A stretch of DNA of 64,000 nucleotides from Acidobacteriota bacterium (GTDB taxonomy: Bacteria; Acidobacteriota; Blastocatellia; Pyrinomonadales; Pyrinomonadaceae). The stretch's first letter is position 1. Every line of letters begins with the position of its first letter. A program made the translations under genes and the position numbers. The notes under the pieces were generated by a model. The model worked only from the letters and a program-made list of their open reading frames with translations, did not search any database and was not told where the DNA came from. Positions 52,438 through 61,021 of this stretch are shown one piece after another. The stretch is taken from contig JADKBM010000004.1 in the NCBI GenBank assembly GCA_016715115.1, positions 682,001 to 746,000 on the forward strand, given 5' to 3'.

Positions 52438-53319
52438 ATGAGAAACATCTTGCTTATATCGTGCTTCGCGCTGATCGCGGTCGCACAGTTCGGTTGCCGG
52501 TCGTCGGCGCCTGCAAACAACTCGAACTCGCCGGCGGCCAACTCGGCCGCAAATTCAAATGCTCAGACCGCTGCGTCTGAGACTCTTCCCGAGTTCACCG
52601 ATGCTCCGACGGCGCTCGCCGAAGGCAACAAGCTTTTTGACGTCAACAAGACTGATCTCGCGATCCTCGCGTACAAGAAGGCCGTTGAGCTCGATCCCAA
52701 CCTCGGCGAAGCCTGGTTCAAGCTTGGAATTGCCCAAGCGCTGATCGAAAAGGAGAAAGAACTCGAATCTGTCAACGATCAGACAGAATACACGCCGACG
52801 CCGACGCCTTCGAAGAAAGACGCGCAGGCTGCCCGCACCAAAGATTCGGAGAAATCGTTTGAGAATGCTGTCAAAGCTTACAAGAGACTGCTGGCGGCGA
52901 ACACCAAAGATGATGCGGCCCATTATAATCTGGGACGAGCCTATGAAAAGCTCGATGAGGACGAAGACGCTCTCAAGTCGCTGCGCGAAGCCGTCAAACT
53001 CAAGCCCGAAAGCACCGAATATCAAACCGGACTCGGTTCGATTCTGATCAAACTCGCGCAATACGACGAGGCCGTCCGCGTTTTGAAAAAAGCGATCGAA
53101 CTCGACCCGGAGAATTCGCAGGCCGAGGAACTTCTTGAGAAAGCCGAAGCCGGAAAGAAACGAATCAACTTCAGCGTTACGCCGAAACCGCAATCGACGT
53201 CGGCCGCGAACACCAAACCCAAGACCGATGACGATGCCGCTGCCGGCGACGTGCCGGTCACCTCGACGCCGAAGCCCAAACCGAGTCCGCCGAAACTCGA
53301 CAAAAAAGGCGACCAGTAG
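52438..53319 (+). CDS. TPR-repeat lipoprotein
   Basis: 293 residues from the ATG at 52438. Signal peptide with lipobox FGCRSS (Cys about 20), then an Asn/Ser/Ala-rich linker. TPR units are visible: LAILAYKKAVELDPNLGEAW (about 75-94), AHYNLGRAYEKLDEDEDALK (about 160-179) and YDEAVRVLKKAIELDPENSQ (about 210-229). A Pro/Lys-rich tail ends it. Likely a periplasmic or outer-membrane scaffold. Its stop runs into a repeat-filled 586-bp gap. Confidence 0.85.
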   Translation: MRNILLISCFALIAVAQFGCRSSAPANNSNSPAANSAANSNAQTAASETLPEFTDAPTALAEGNKLFDVNKTDLAILAYKKAVELDPNLGEAWFKLGIAQALIEKEKELESVNDQTEYTPTPTPSKKDAQAARTKDSEKSFENAVKAYKRLLAANTKDDAAHYNLGRAYEKLDEDEDALKSLREAVKLKPESTEYQTGLGSILIKLAQYDEAVRVLKKAIELDPENSQAEELLEKAEAGKKRINFSVTPKPQSTSAANTKPKTDDDAAAGDVPVTSTPKPKPSPPKLDKKGDQ

Positions 53320-53356
53320 GGATTGGGGATTTGCGATTTGTGATTTGGGATTTGCG
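53319..53356 (+). repeat. Short heptamer array after the TPR gene
   Basis: Five or so degenerate units (GGGATTG, GGGATTT, GCGATTT, GTGATTT, GGGATTT), again starting at the final base of a stop codon, as at 51037. It opens the 586-bp gap 53320-53905, which contains only repeats. Confidence 0.65.
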
Positions 53357-53378
53357 AAATTTGTCGTCCTTGCGGCTT

Positions 53379-53526
53379 GCCGCCCGGATGTGCGGAAAGG
53401 CTCGGCCTTTCCGGGTCGGGCTTACTGCCCACGCGGCTGCGCCGCCAATTGCCGATTTGCGGCAAAGCCGCAGAATTGCGGGAACGTTGTAAGGAAAGGC
53501 ACAGCCTTTCCTTACATCCGGGCGGC
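53379..53526. repeat. 148-bp palindromic element with 13-bp terminal inverted repeats
   Basis: The outer arms GCCGCCCGGATGT (53379-53391) and ACATCCGGGCGGC (53514-53526) are perfect complements. Inside lie hairpins with 3-nt loops: GGAAAGGC/GCCTTTCC (53394-53412), GCGGC/GCCGC (53433-53445), TGCGGC/GCCGCA (53458-53472) and a 13-bp stem TGTAAGGAAAGGC/GCCTTTCCTTACA (53488-53516). A further GGCGGC/GCCGCC hairpin overlaps the right end (53521-53535). No coding capacity. It resembles a REP/BIME or MITE-like unit. Confidence 0.7.
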
Positions 53527-53605
53527 AAAGCCGCCATGAGTGCACAATCCGGGCCGCATTGAGTGGCGTGAAAATCGGGGAATGTGTGTGGGGATTTGCG
53601 ATTGT

Positions 53606-53806
53606 CGATCCTTTGCGGGCTTTGCGTACTCTGCGCGGGATCCCGCGCAGAGTACGCGCAGTTCGCAAAGCGACGATAAGACGTTTTTGGTGTTGACCGC
53701 TCTTCTTTAAGCAGATGTGTTCGAATCGGAAGCATCTACTTGATCTCATCCCATCTGTCTTCATCTGTGGTCAAGAAAGCGATGGTTTTTCAAACCTCCC
53801 GAATCT
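53606..53806. repeat. Dispersed repeat, copy 2 (partner at 32613-32810), with a perfect 34-bp palindrome
   Basis: About 200 bp related to 32613-32810. It includes an uninterrupted 34-bp palindrome at 53624-53657, whose half is GCGTACTCTGCGCGGGA, framed by outer arms CTTTGCG (53611-53617) and CGCAAAG (53664-53670). The downstream part shares GCATCTACTTGATCTCATCC and TGGTTTTTCA with copy 1. Some heptamer-like units follow at 53810-53833. The rest of the gap to 53905 shows nothing I can name. Confidence 0.7.
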
Positions 53807-53905
53807 GGAATCTGGAATCCGAATCCGAAATTGAGTTGTTTCTAAACACCACACTTCGTTTCGCCGCTGTGTCAACTTGACACTATCGACCAGGTCGGTT
53901 ATGAC

Positions 53906-56053
53906 TTGAAATGCGCCTTGCCCTCATTTATGAAGATCGAACTCGAAATACCGCAATCACTTTCACTCGAACGCAAGATCAAGATGCACGAGGCCCGCGA
54001 AGCGATCATCGATCGGTTGGCAAGGGATTTGCCGACGAACATCGATCTCGAACGATTCCTCAACGTCGTTGTTTCCGAGCTTGGGCGAATGATGCACGCG
54101 GACCGTTGCGACCTTTTGCAGTTGACGACCGAAAGCGAACTGCGAATCAGCCACGAATGGCGCAAGGACAAGACAATCCCTTCGAGCCTCGGCACCGCGA
54201 TCCCGATCGACGTCGTCAAACTCGCGGAACGCTTCGACATCTCGAAACCGATCGCGATCAACGATATCGCAAAAACCGACAACACCACACTCAAATTTTT
54301 CGCCAAAGCGCTCGAAACGAAGTCGCTGCTCATCGTTCCGATCAGTCTGAGCGGAAAGCCGCTCGGACTTCTCGGACTTCACGACACCGGCGCGCCGCGC
54401 GAATGGTTCGACGAAGAAATCCAGTTTCTCGAATCGATCGCTCAGCAGCTCGCGATCGGTTATCAATACACGACCCTTTACGTCGCCCAGGAACAGGAGA
54501 CGCGCCGAACGAATGCGCTTCTCGAGATCGCCAACACGCTCAACTCACACTCTGACTTCAAGGTCGTTTCGTCGAGTGTGCTCGAACGCGCGGTTGAACT
54601 TGTCGGCGCGGATTACGGAGCGCTCGGCGTGCTCGACCGATCCGGGAAGAAGATCTCGCTGGCTTCGTTCAAAACAGCGCCGAACGTCAAGCCGAGCAAG
54701 GTTCTGCAAATGATCGAAAAGCACAACCAGTCGCTCGATATCGAACCGTTTCCGGCACTCGGCGACATTCTGCGCGAAGGCAAAACGATGCGGATCGTCG
54801 ATTCGCAACTGCCCTTTGCGGTCCGTCTGATCTTCAATTCACAGCTCAACGGCAAGGCGGCGCTCGTCGCTCCGGTTCGCGTCGCCGGGCAAGCCTTCGG
54901 CCTGATCGGGTTCGTTTGGAGCGAACAAACCTCGTTTGAGGACCACGAAGTCGCGCTCGTCGAAGGCATCGCGGACCAGATCGGAACCGCTCTCGAACGC
55001 GACCAGCTCAGCGCTGAGGTTATGCGTCTGAAATCGCAGCTTCACCAGCGCCACAGCGAGATCATCGGCCAGGCGCCGCCGATCCGCCGCGCGATCGAGC
55101 TTGCGTTGAACGTCGCCGATACCAACACGACGGTGCTCATCAACGGCGAATCCGGAACCGGAAAGGAATTGCTCGCGAACCTGATCCATTACAATTCGGG
55201 CCGCGAAAACAAGCCTTACGTCAAGATAAACTGCGGCGCGATCCCCGAGACGTTGCTCGAATCGGAGCTCTTCGGTCACGAAAAAGGTGCCTTCACCGAT
55301 GCCCGTGCGCAGCGCCAGGGCCGTTTTGAGGAAGCCAGCGGCGGAACGCTTTTTCTTGACGAGATTGGCGAGATGCCGCTCTCGGCGCAGGTCAAACTCC
55401 TTCGCGTTCTGCAAGACGGCGAGTTCACGCGGATCGGCGGCAAAGAGGTTCTGAAGACCGACGTGCGCGTCATCGCCGCGACCAACGTCGACCTCGAAAA
55501 GGCCATCGAAGACGGCCGTTTCAGAAAGGATCTTTACTACCGTCTGTCCGTTTTCCCGATCGTCGTTCCGCCGCTTCGCGAGAGAATCGAAGACATCAAT
55601 CTGCTCGTTTTTCACTTTCTCGAAGAATACAAGGAAAAGACCGGCCGGTTCGTTTCCGGGATCTCAAAAGAAGCATTGCGGGCGCTCGTTAACTACGAAT
55701 GGCTCGGCAATGTCCGGGAACTTGAGAATGCCATCGAGCGCGCCGTGATCATCGCCACCGGCCGTCAGATTGAACTTGACGACCTTCCCGAAGCGATCAG
55801 CAAAAAGGCGTTCGAGCTCAACGCGCAGGCACGCCACGAACGCGCGAAGGCGGCGTCGGAAGGACGCGCCGTGTCGCTTCAGATCGACTTTCCGGCGACA
55901 ATGGACGAGATCGAAAAACTGGCTATCGAAATGGCGCTCGATTACACCGCCGGCGACAAGTCCCGCGCCTCAAGGCTTCTGAACATCGGCCGCAAAACGC
56001 TTTACCGCAAACTCGATCAATTCGAAACTGAAACACCGGCGGATTCGGAATAG
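53906..56053 (+). CDS. Sigma-54-type transcriptional activator with two GAF domains
   Basis: 715 residues; an internal ATG at 53930 is an alternative start. Two GAF sensor domains (about 30-190 and 195-370) precede a sigma-54-interaction AAA+ domain (about 380-610), with IIGQAPPIRRAIELAL, Walker A GESGTGKE (about 414) and Walker B GGTLFLDEIGEM. The sigma-54 contact loop reads GAFTDA (about 460) in place of the common GAFTGA. A Fis-type helix-turn-helix closes the protein (ASRLLNIGRKTLYRKL, about 690-705). No receiver domain, so it probably senses a small ligand through GAF. Targets unknown; no clear -24/-12 site was seen nearby. Confidence 0.93.
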   Translation: MKCALPSFMKIELEIPQSLSLERKIKMHEAREAIIDRLARDLPTNIDLERFLNVVVSELGRMMHADRCDLLQLTTESELRISHEWRKDKTIPSSLGTAIPIDVVKLAERFDISKPIAINDIAKTDNTTLKFFAKALETKSLLIVPISLSGKPLGLLGLHDTGAPREWFDEEIQFLESIAQQLAIGYQYTTLYVAQEQETRRTNALLEIANTLNSHSDFKVVSSSVLERAVELVGADYGALGVLDRSGKKISLASFKTAPNVKPSKVLQMIEKHNQSLDIEPFPALGDILREGKTMRIVDSQLPFAVRLIFNSQLNGKAALVAPVRVAGQAFGLIGFVWSEQTSFEDHEVALVEGIADQIGTALERDQLSAEVMRLKSQLHQRHSEIIGQAPPIRRAIELALNVADTNTTVLINGESGTGKELLANLIHYNSGRENKPYVKINCGAIPETLLESELFGHEKGAFTDARAQRQGRFEEASGGTLFLDEIGEMPLSAQVKLLRVLQDGEFTRIGGKEVLKTDVRVIAATNVDLEKAIEDGRFRKDLYYRLSVFPIVVPPLRERIEDINLLVFHFLEEYKEKTGRFVSGISKEALRALVNYEWLGNVRELENAIERAVIIATGRQIELDDLPEAISKKAFELNAQARHERAKAASEGRAVSLQIDFPATMDEIEKLAIEMALDYTAGDKSRASRLLNIGRKTLYRKLDQFETETPADSE

Positions 56054-56144
56054 TCTTGTCAAGGGATTTGCGCGGCGGGCCGTATTTGCCGGAAAATACT
56101 TCAGAAACGCGCATTTCCCTGCGGCCTTTAGCTTCGGAGGTTTT

Positions 56145-58274
56145 ATGAGATTCTTTTTCGGATTTCTTTTCGGTGCATTCATTTCCGTCTCGGCGCTTTC
56201 CCAGATACCAAAGCAAACGCCGGTGCCGGACGATTCGATCAAGGTCTCGACGAATCTGATTCAAATAGACGTTTCCGCAACTGACAAGGATGGTCGGGCG
56301 GTGACCGACCTCCGGGCCGAGGAATTTGAGGTTTACGAAAACGGAAAGAGACAGGATCTGACGAATTTCACGTTCGTCTCGACCGTTAAGACCGTCAATG
56401 AATCCAAGCCCTCCGTGAAGCCCTCGAAAAACTCGATCCCGATCCCGCCCGTCAGACTCAGACAAGAAGACGTTAGACGGACGTACGCGCTTGTCGTCGA
56501 CGATCTCGGCCTCAATTTCTCAAGCGTCAATGCCGTTCAAAAAGCGCTTCGCGATTTCATCAATAACCAAATGAAAGACGGCGATCTGGTGGCCATCGTT
56601 CGCACCGGCGCGGGTATCGGCGCTCTTCAGTCGTTTACGAACGACAAACGACTCTTGATGGCCGCGGTCGACCGTATCAAGTGGAATTCGATGGGTCGGG
56701 GCGGAATCGGCCCGTTCGTTCCGATCGAACCGACGCTCCGTGAGGAATTGGACGGGATGCAGAAAGCTGACGGCAGTACCCGTGAGGTTGCCGGAGTTGC
56801 CGAAGAAAAGGAACTCCTGAGACAATTCGACGAGTTTAGAAACGACCGTTTCTCGATCGGAACGCTTGGATCGCTGCGCTACATAATTCGTGGAATGAGC
56901 AGCTTGCCCGGACGTAAGTCCATTATCCTGTTTTCCGAGGGCTTCGCGCTGTCCGGCGAAGGGAATCGTGTTCTCGATGCGATGCGGATTGTCGCCGATC
57001 TTGCGAATCGCGCGTCCGTCGTTGTTTACACGATCGATCCGCGCGGAGTTATCGATCCGACGATGGCCAATGCTTTCGACGATATTCGCCGAGTCGTTCC
57101 GGACAGTCCGGGAGCGGGTCGATTCGACGAAGGACCGAGAGAAAAGCGTGCGGCCGACTTCCGGGAATCGCAATTGAGCCTTAACTTCCTGGCGGCCGAA
57201 ACGGGCGGGCTTTCCATCAAGAACCAGAACTTCTTTGAGCGCGGATTGTTGCGGGTCGTCGAGGATCAGAGCAGCTATTATCTTCTCGGCTACGAACCCG
57301 ACGAGAATCTGTTCGATCCCAAAAAGAGCAAGTTCAACAGACTCGAGGTTCGCGTCACCCGTCCGGGCGTGAAGGTCCGTTATCGAAGCGGCTTTTTCGG
57401 AATTACCGACCAGACGCTGCGTAACGCGACCGTAGCGCCGCAGCAAAAGATCATTTCCGCGCTTGTCTCGCCGTTTGAGGTCAACGAAGTGAATCTTAGC
57501 GTCTATCCGGTTTTCGACAACGATCCGAAACGGGGCGATTTGATTCAAGCCCTGGTTCACATTGATGCGAACGACATCGTTTTTTCGGAATCGAACGGAA
57601 ATCGCAAGGCAAATTTCGATCTGATCGCAATGACTTTTGGCACTAACGGCACGCCGGTGGACCAGTATTCGAGAAACTACACGATCGAGGTCAGCGAGCG
57701 TGCGTACCGGAATATGCTCAAAAACGGTTTTGTCTATTCGCATACCGTTCCGATCAAGAAGAACGGCGCATACCAGTTTCGCATTGCGCTTCGCGACACT
57801 GTCACGGACAAGGTCGGGTCGGCATCGCAGTTCATCGAAGTTCCGGATGTAAAAAAACGTCTCGTGATGTCGAATTTGGTTCTCGATGCCTTCTCGCAGG
57901 ACGAATGGGCCAAGTTCAGGGCGGGCGGAAGCCGCGATGAGAGTGAACGGAGTGTTCTGCTCGACGCCGCGGTCCGCAAGTTTCGACGAGATTCGATAAT
58001 CCGATTCGACTATGTCATTTACAATCCGAAACGCTCAACGGCGCTCGAATCGCAAACGCGTTTGATTCACGACGGAAAGGTCATTTTCGAAGAAACGCCG
58101 AAGCCTGTAAGAACCTCCGGTCTGAAGGATCTTTCCAGAATTGAAAGCGCCGGCGGACTAAGCATCGGCAACTCGCTCGAACCCGGCAGCTACATCCTGC
58201 AAGTTGTGGTTTTTGACAGATCCGACGAGAAAAGGTTCACGGCGCAGTTTGTTGAATTCGAAGTTGTTGACTGA
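56145..58274 (+). CDS. VWFA-related Acidobacterial domain protein
   Basis: 709 residues, start with GGAGGTTTT. Signal peptide about 1-20. The N-terminal LIQIDVSATDKDGRAVTDLR (about 38-57), then the EEFEVYENGKRQ stretch, is the hallmark of this Acidobacteriota family. A VWA-like domain follows (about 105-330), with TYALVVDDLGLNFSS (degenerate MIDAS DxxxS region), LPGRKSIILFSEGFALSG and VVYTIDPRGV. The C-terminal half is beta-rich. Secreted or periplasmic, often near proteases or TonB receptors; exact function unknown. Best single taxonomic marker in the window. Confidence 0.93.
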   Translation: MRFFFGFLFGAFISVSALSQIPKQTPVPDDSIKVSTNLIQIDVSATDKDGRAVTDLRAEEFEVYENGKRQDLTNFTFVSTVKTVNESKPSVKPSKNSIPIPPVRLRQEDVRRTYALVVDDLGLNFSSVNAVQKALRDFINNQMKDGDLVAIVRTGAGIGALQSFTNDKRLLMAAVDRIKWNSMGRGGIGPFVPIEPTLREELDGMQKADGSTREVAGVAEEKELLRQFDEFRNDRFSIGTLGSLRYIIRGMSSLPGRKSIILFSEGFALSGEGNRVLDAMRIVADLANRASVVVYTIDPRGVIDPTMANAFDDIRRVVPDSPGAGRFDEGPREKRAADFRESQLSLNFLAAETGGLSIKNQNFFERGLLRVVEDQSSYYLLGYEPDENLFDPKKSKFNRLEVRVTRPGVKVRYRSGFFGITDQTLRNATVAPQQKIISALVSPFEVNEVNLSVYPVFDNDPKRGDLIQALVHIDANDIVFSESNGNRKANFDLIAMTFGTNGTPVDQYSRNYTIEVSERAYRNMLKNGFVYSHTVPIKKNGAYQFRIALRDTVTDKVGSASQFIEVPDVKKRLVMSNLVLDAFSQDEWAKFRAGGSRDESERSVLLDAAVRKFRRDSIIRFDYVIYNPKRSTALESQTRLIHDGKVIFEETPKPVRTSGLKDLSRIESAGGLSIGNSLEPGSYILQVVVFDRSDEKRFTAQFVEFEVVD

Positions 58275-58349
58275 ACTCGGTCGTCATTCGTTTCCAGAAG
58301 GTTGAGTTGCATCCGAACGATTGGTTAATATCCGACTGGCAAACGACAA

Positions 58350-60287
58350 ATGGCAACTCAATCCGAACAGATCCGAAACCTCATTGTCGGCACGGCCGGC
58401 CACATCGATCACGGGAAAACCGCGCTCGTCAAGGCGCTGACCGGCGTCGATGCCGACCGTTTTCCCGAAGAAAAGCAGCGCGGAATCACGATCGACATCG
58501 GTTTTGCCGAACTCGAACTCGGAGACGTCCGGATCGGTTTCGTCGACGTTCCGGGTCACGAAAAGTTCGTCAAGAATATGCTCGCGGGTGCAAGCGGGAT
58601 CGACGTTGTGATGCTGATCGTCGCCGCCGACGAAGGCGTGATGCCGCAAACACGGGAACATTTCGAAATCTGCCGTTTGCTCGGGGTCAAACACGGGATC
58701 GTCGTTCTAACCAAAAAAGATCTGGTCGATGACGAACTCCTCGAACTTGCCAGCCTCGATGTCCACGAACTCATCGAAGGCTCGTTCCTTGAAACCGCAC
58801 CCGCGATCGCTGTTTCATCAAAAACCGGTGAGGGCCTCGAAGAGTTGAGGACGCGCCTCGCCCATCTCGCCGGCGAGATCCCGCCTCGAAACATTTGGAC
58901 AGTTGCGCGGCTTCCGATCGATCGGTCGTTTTCGGTCAAGGGTTTTGGCGCGGTCGCGACGGGAACGCTCGTTTCCGGCGAGATCGTCGAGGGTTCTGAA
59001 CTGGAGTTGCTTCCCGCGGGCCGCAGAACGCGTGTCCGCGGACTGCAAACTCACGCCAGGCCGGTCAAAACAGCGCACGCCGGTCAGCGGACGGCGGTCA
59101 ACCTCGGCGGCATCGAATACCTGGAAATCGAACGCGGGATGGTTCTCGCCGAACCTGACGTATTGAGACCGACGCAGATCGTCGACTGTGAGGTCGAGGT
59201 GCTGAAGGACGCCGCGCGCCCGCTAAGATCGAGGCAACGTGTCCGCGTTCATATCGGCACCGTCGAGGCGCTCGCCCGCGTGCAGGTTCTCAACGAGGCG
59301 AGAGAGATCGCGCCGGGCTCGACCGATTTCGTGCAGCTTCGACTGGAATCGCCGGTGGTCTGTGTGCCGGGCGAACGTTTCATTCTCCGCTTTTACTCGC
59401 CGCAGATGACGATCGCCGGCGGCCGTGTTCTCGACAATTCAGCGATCCGCTGCCGATTGGCACAGGTCGAATCGGCGCGCGGCCGGCTTGCACAGTTGGC
59501 CCAGGACGACCCGGTTCGAAGGATCAGGATCTACGTCGAGACTGCCGGCGATGCCGGACTCAACTTTCAGGATCTCCAGGCCCGGACCGGTTGGCGGAAG
59601 CCGTTCCTTGACGAGGCGATCACCGAAAGTCTCGCAAAGCGTTCAATAATCAAGACCGAATCGGTCTATTTGTCGCGAACGCCGTTTGAAGATCTAAGGT
59701 CGCGGACTCTGGCGGCGATCGAGGCTTTTCACCGCCGTGAACCTCTCGCGCGCGGGATGGCGCGCGAGACCCTGCGCGAACGCGTCTTTTCGAGACTGAA
59801 ACCGGACGTTTTCAAGTCGGTGCTGGCGAGTCTCGAATCAGACCGCAAGATCGTTTCGGAGAAGGACAATGTGCGCGCGGCCGATCATAGTCTCGAGCTT
59901 TCGGGCGATGAAGAGATCGTCCGGACGCGTCTCTCGAATATCTTCAAAATCGCGGGACTCGAAGTTCCGAAGTTGGATGAGGCGCTGGTTGAATCCGTGC
60001 GCGGCACCCGAATAGACCGTCATCAGGCGCGCAAGGTCTTTCAACTCTTGCTGAACACGGGCGACGTCGTGAAGGTCAACGAAGAATTCTATTTTTCAAA
60101 AGCGACCATTGACGGACTCGTTGCAAAGCTGCGCGGATTCGCGGACAAGTCGCCGTCTCGCCTTGTCGATGTCACGCAATTCAAGGATCTCGCCGGCGTT
60201 TCGCGCAAGTACGCCATTCCGCTGCTTGAGTATTTCGACCGCGAGAAGATCACGCGCCGCGCGGCCGACAAGCGAATAGTTTCGTAA
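58350..60287 (+). CDS. selB: Selenocysteine-specific elongation factor SelB
   Basis: 645 residues, normal size. EF-Tu-like GTPase with GHIDHGKT (about 17-24), RGITIDIGF (switch 1), DVPGHEKF (switch 2) and LTKKD (G4). Domains 2 and 3 follow to about 340, then winged-helix repeats to the C-terminus that bind the SECIS hairpin (end: YAIPLLEYFDREKITRR, about 620-636). It brings Sec-tRNA to UGA codons in selenoprotein mRNAs. selA, selC, selD and a selenoprotein were not seen in the window. ATG at 58350. Confidence 0.96.
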   Translation: MATQSEQIRNLIVGTAGHIDHGKTALVKALTGVDADRFPEEKQRGITIDIGFAELELGDVRIGFVDVPGHEKFVKNMLAGASGIDVVMLIVAADEGVMPQTREHFEICRLLGVKHGIVVLTKKDLVDDELLELASLDVHELIEGSFLETAPAIAVSSKTGEGLEELRTRLAHLAGEIPPRNIWTVARLPIDRSFSVKGFGAVATGTLVSGEIVEGSELELLPAGRRTRVRGLQTHARPVKTAHAGQRTAVNLGGIEYLEIERGMVLAEPDVLRPTQIVDCEVEVLKDAARPLRSRQRVRVHIGTVEALARVQVLNEAREIAPGSTDFVQLRLESPVVCVPGERFILRFYSPQMTIAGGRVLDNSAIRCRLAQVESARGRLAQLAQDDPVRRIRIYVETAGDAGLNFQDLQARTGWRKPFLDEAITESLAKRSIIKTESVYLSRTPFEDLRSRTLAAIEAFHRREPLARGMARETLRERVFSRLKPDVFKSVLASLESDRKIVSEKDNVRAADHSLELSGDEEIVRTRLSNIFKIAGLEVPKLDEALVESVRGTRIDRHQARKVFQLLLNTGDVVKVNEEFYFSKATIDGLVAKLRGFADKSPSRLVDVTQFKDLAGVSRKYAIPLLEYFDREKITRRAADKRIVS

Positions 60288-60316
60288 TCGGGGATGTTTT
60301 AACTATTATTAAGCAA

Positions 60317-61021
60317 ATGAAGAAGTTTTTGACCGCCGAATGGAAAGACCTCGTGATGGCAAACTACGCCGTCTCGCCTGACCTGCTCGCCGACCGCGTC
60401 CCGGAAGGCACGTCGCTCGATTATCACGACGGCAAGCTCTTCGTCAGTCTCGTCGGCTTTATGTTCCTCGACACGCGCGTCCTTGGAATTCCTGTGCCGT
60501 TTCATATCAATTTTGAAGAGGTGAACCTGAGATTTTACGTCAAGCGGGAAACGCCCGATGAAGTTCGGCGCGGCGTCGTCTTCGTCAAGGAGATCGTTCC
60601 GCGTTTTGCGATCGCGACCGTCGCGCGCGTCCTGTACGGCGAACCTTATGAGTGTTGGAAGATGAGTCATACTCGCACCGAAAGCGAGGTCGGTTACGAA
60701 TGGAGCAAGAACGGGCGCAACAACGTTCTGTCGGCGGAGATCAATGAAGATCTCGGAGTTCCTTCGGAAGGCTCCGAAGGCGAGTTCATCATCGAACATT
60801 ACTGGGGCTACACGCGGCGCGGGCCTGGGCGGACCGACGAGTACAAGGTCGAGCACCGTCCGTGGGAGCTTTTCTCGGTCAAGAACGAACGAATCGACGT
60901 CGATTTCGGCGCGACGTACGGCGAGAAATTCGCGTTCCTGGCCAATGAAAAACCGCATTCGGTTCTCCTCGCGAAAGGTTCTCCGATTGCGGTTTACAAA
61001 GGCGCGAAAATGACGCTTTAG
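60317..61021 (+). CDS. DUF2071 (YqjF-like) protein
   Basis: 234 residues. DUF2071 is visible from the N-terminal FLTAEWKDLVMANYAVSPDL (about 4-23), FVSLVGFMFLDTRVLGIPVP and FHINFEEVNLRFYVK, to PWELFSVKNE. Soluble acetoacetate-decarboxylase-like fold; function unknown. Its stop codon overlaps the stop of the convergent Wza-like gene by two bases (61019-61020). Confidence 0.88.
   Translation: MKKFLTAEWKDLVMANYAVSPDLLADRVPEGTSLDYHDGKLFVSLVGFMFLDTRVLGIPVPFHINFEEVNLRFYVKRETPDEVRRGVVFVKEIVPRFAIATVARVLYGEPYECWKMSHTRTESEVGYEWSKNGRNNVLSAEINEDLGVPSEGSEGEFIIEHYWGYTRRGPGRTDEYKVEHRPWELFSVKNERIDVDFGATYGEKFAFLANEKPHSVLLAKGSPIAVYKGAKMTL

Noticed and set aside
53320..53905. Small open frames in the 586-bp gap after the TPR gene
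   Set aside because: They run through heptamers, nested hairpins and the dispersed repeat, lack ribosome binding sites and show no protein-like composition.
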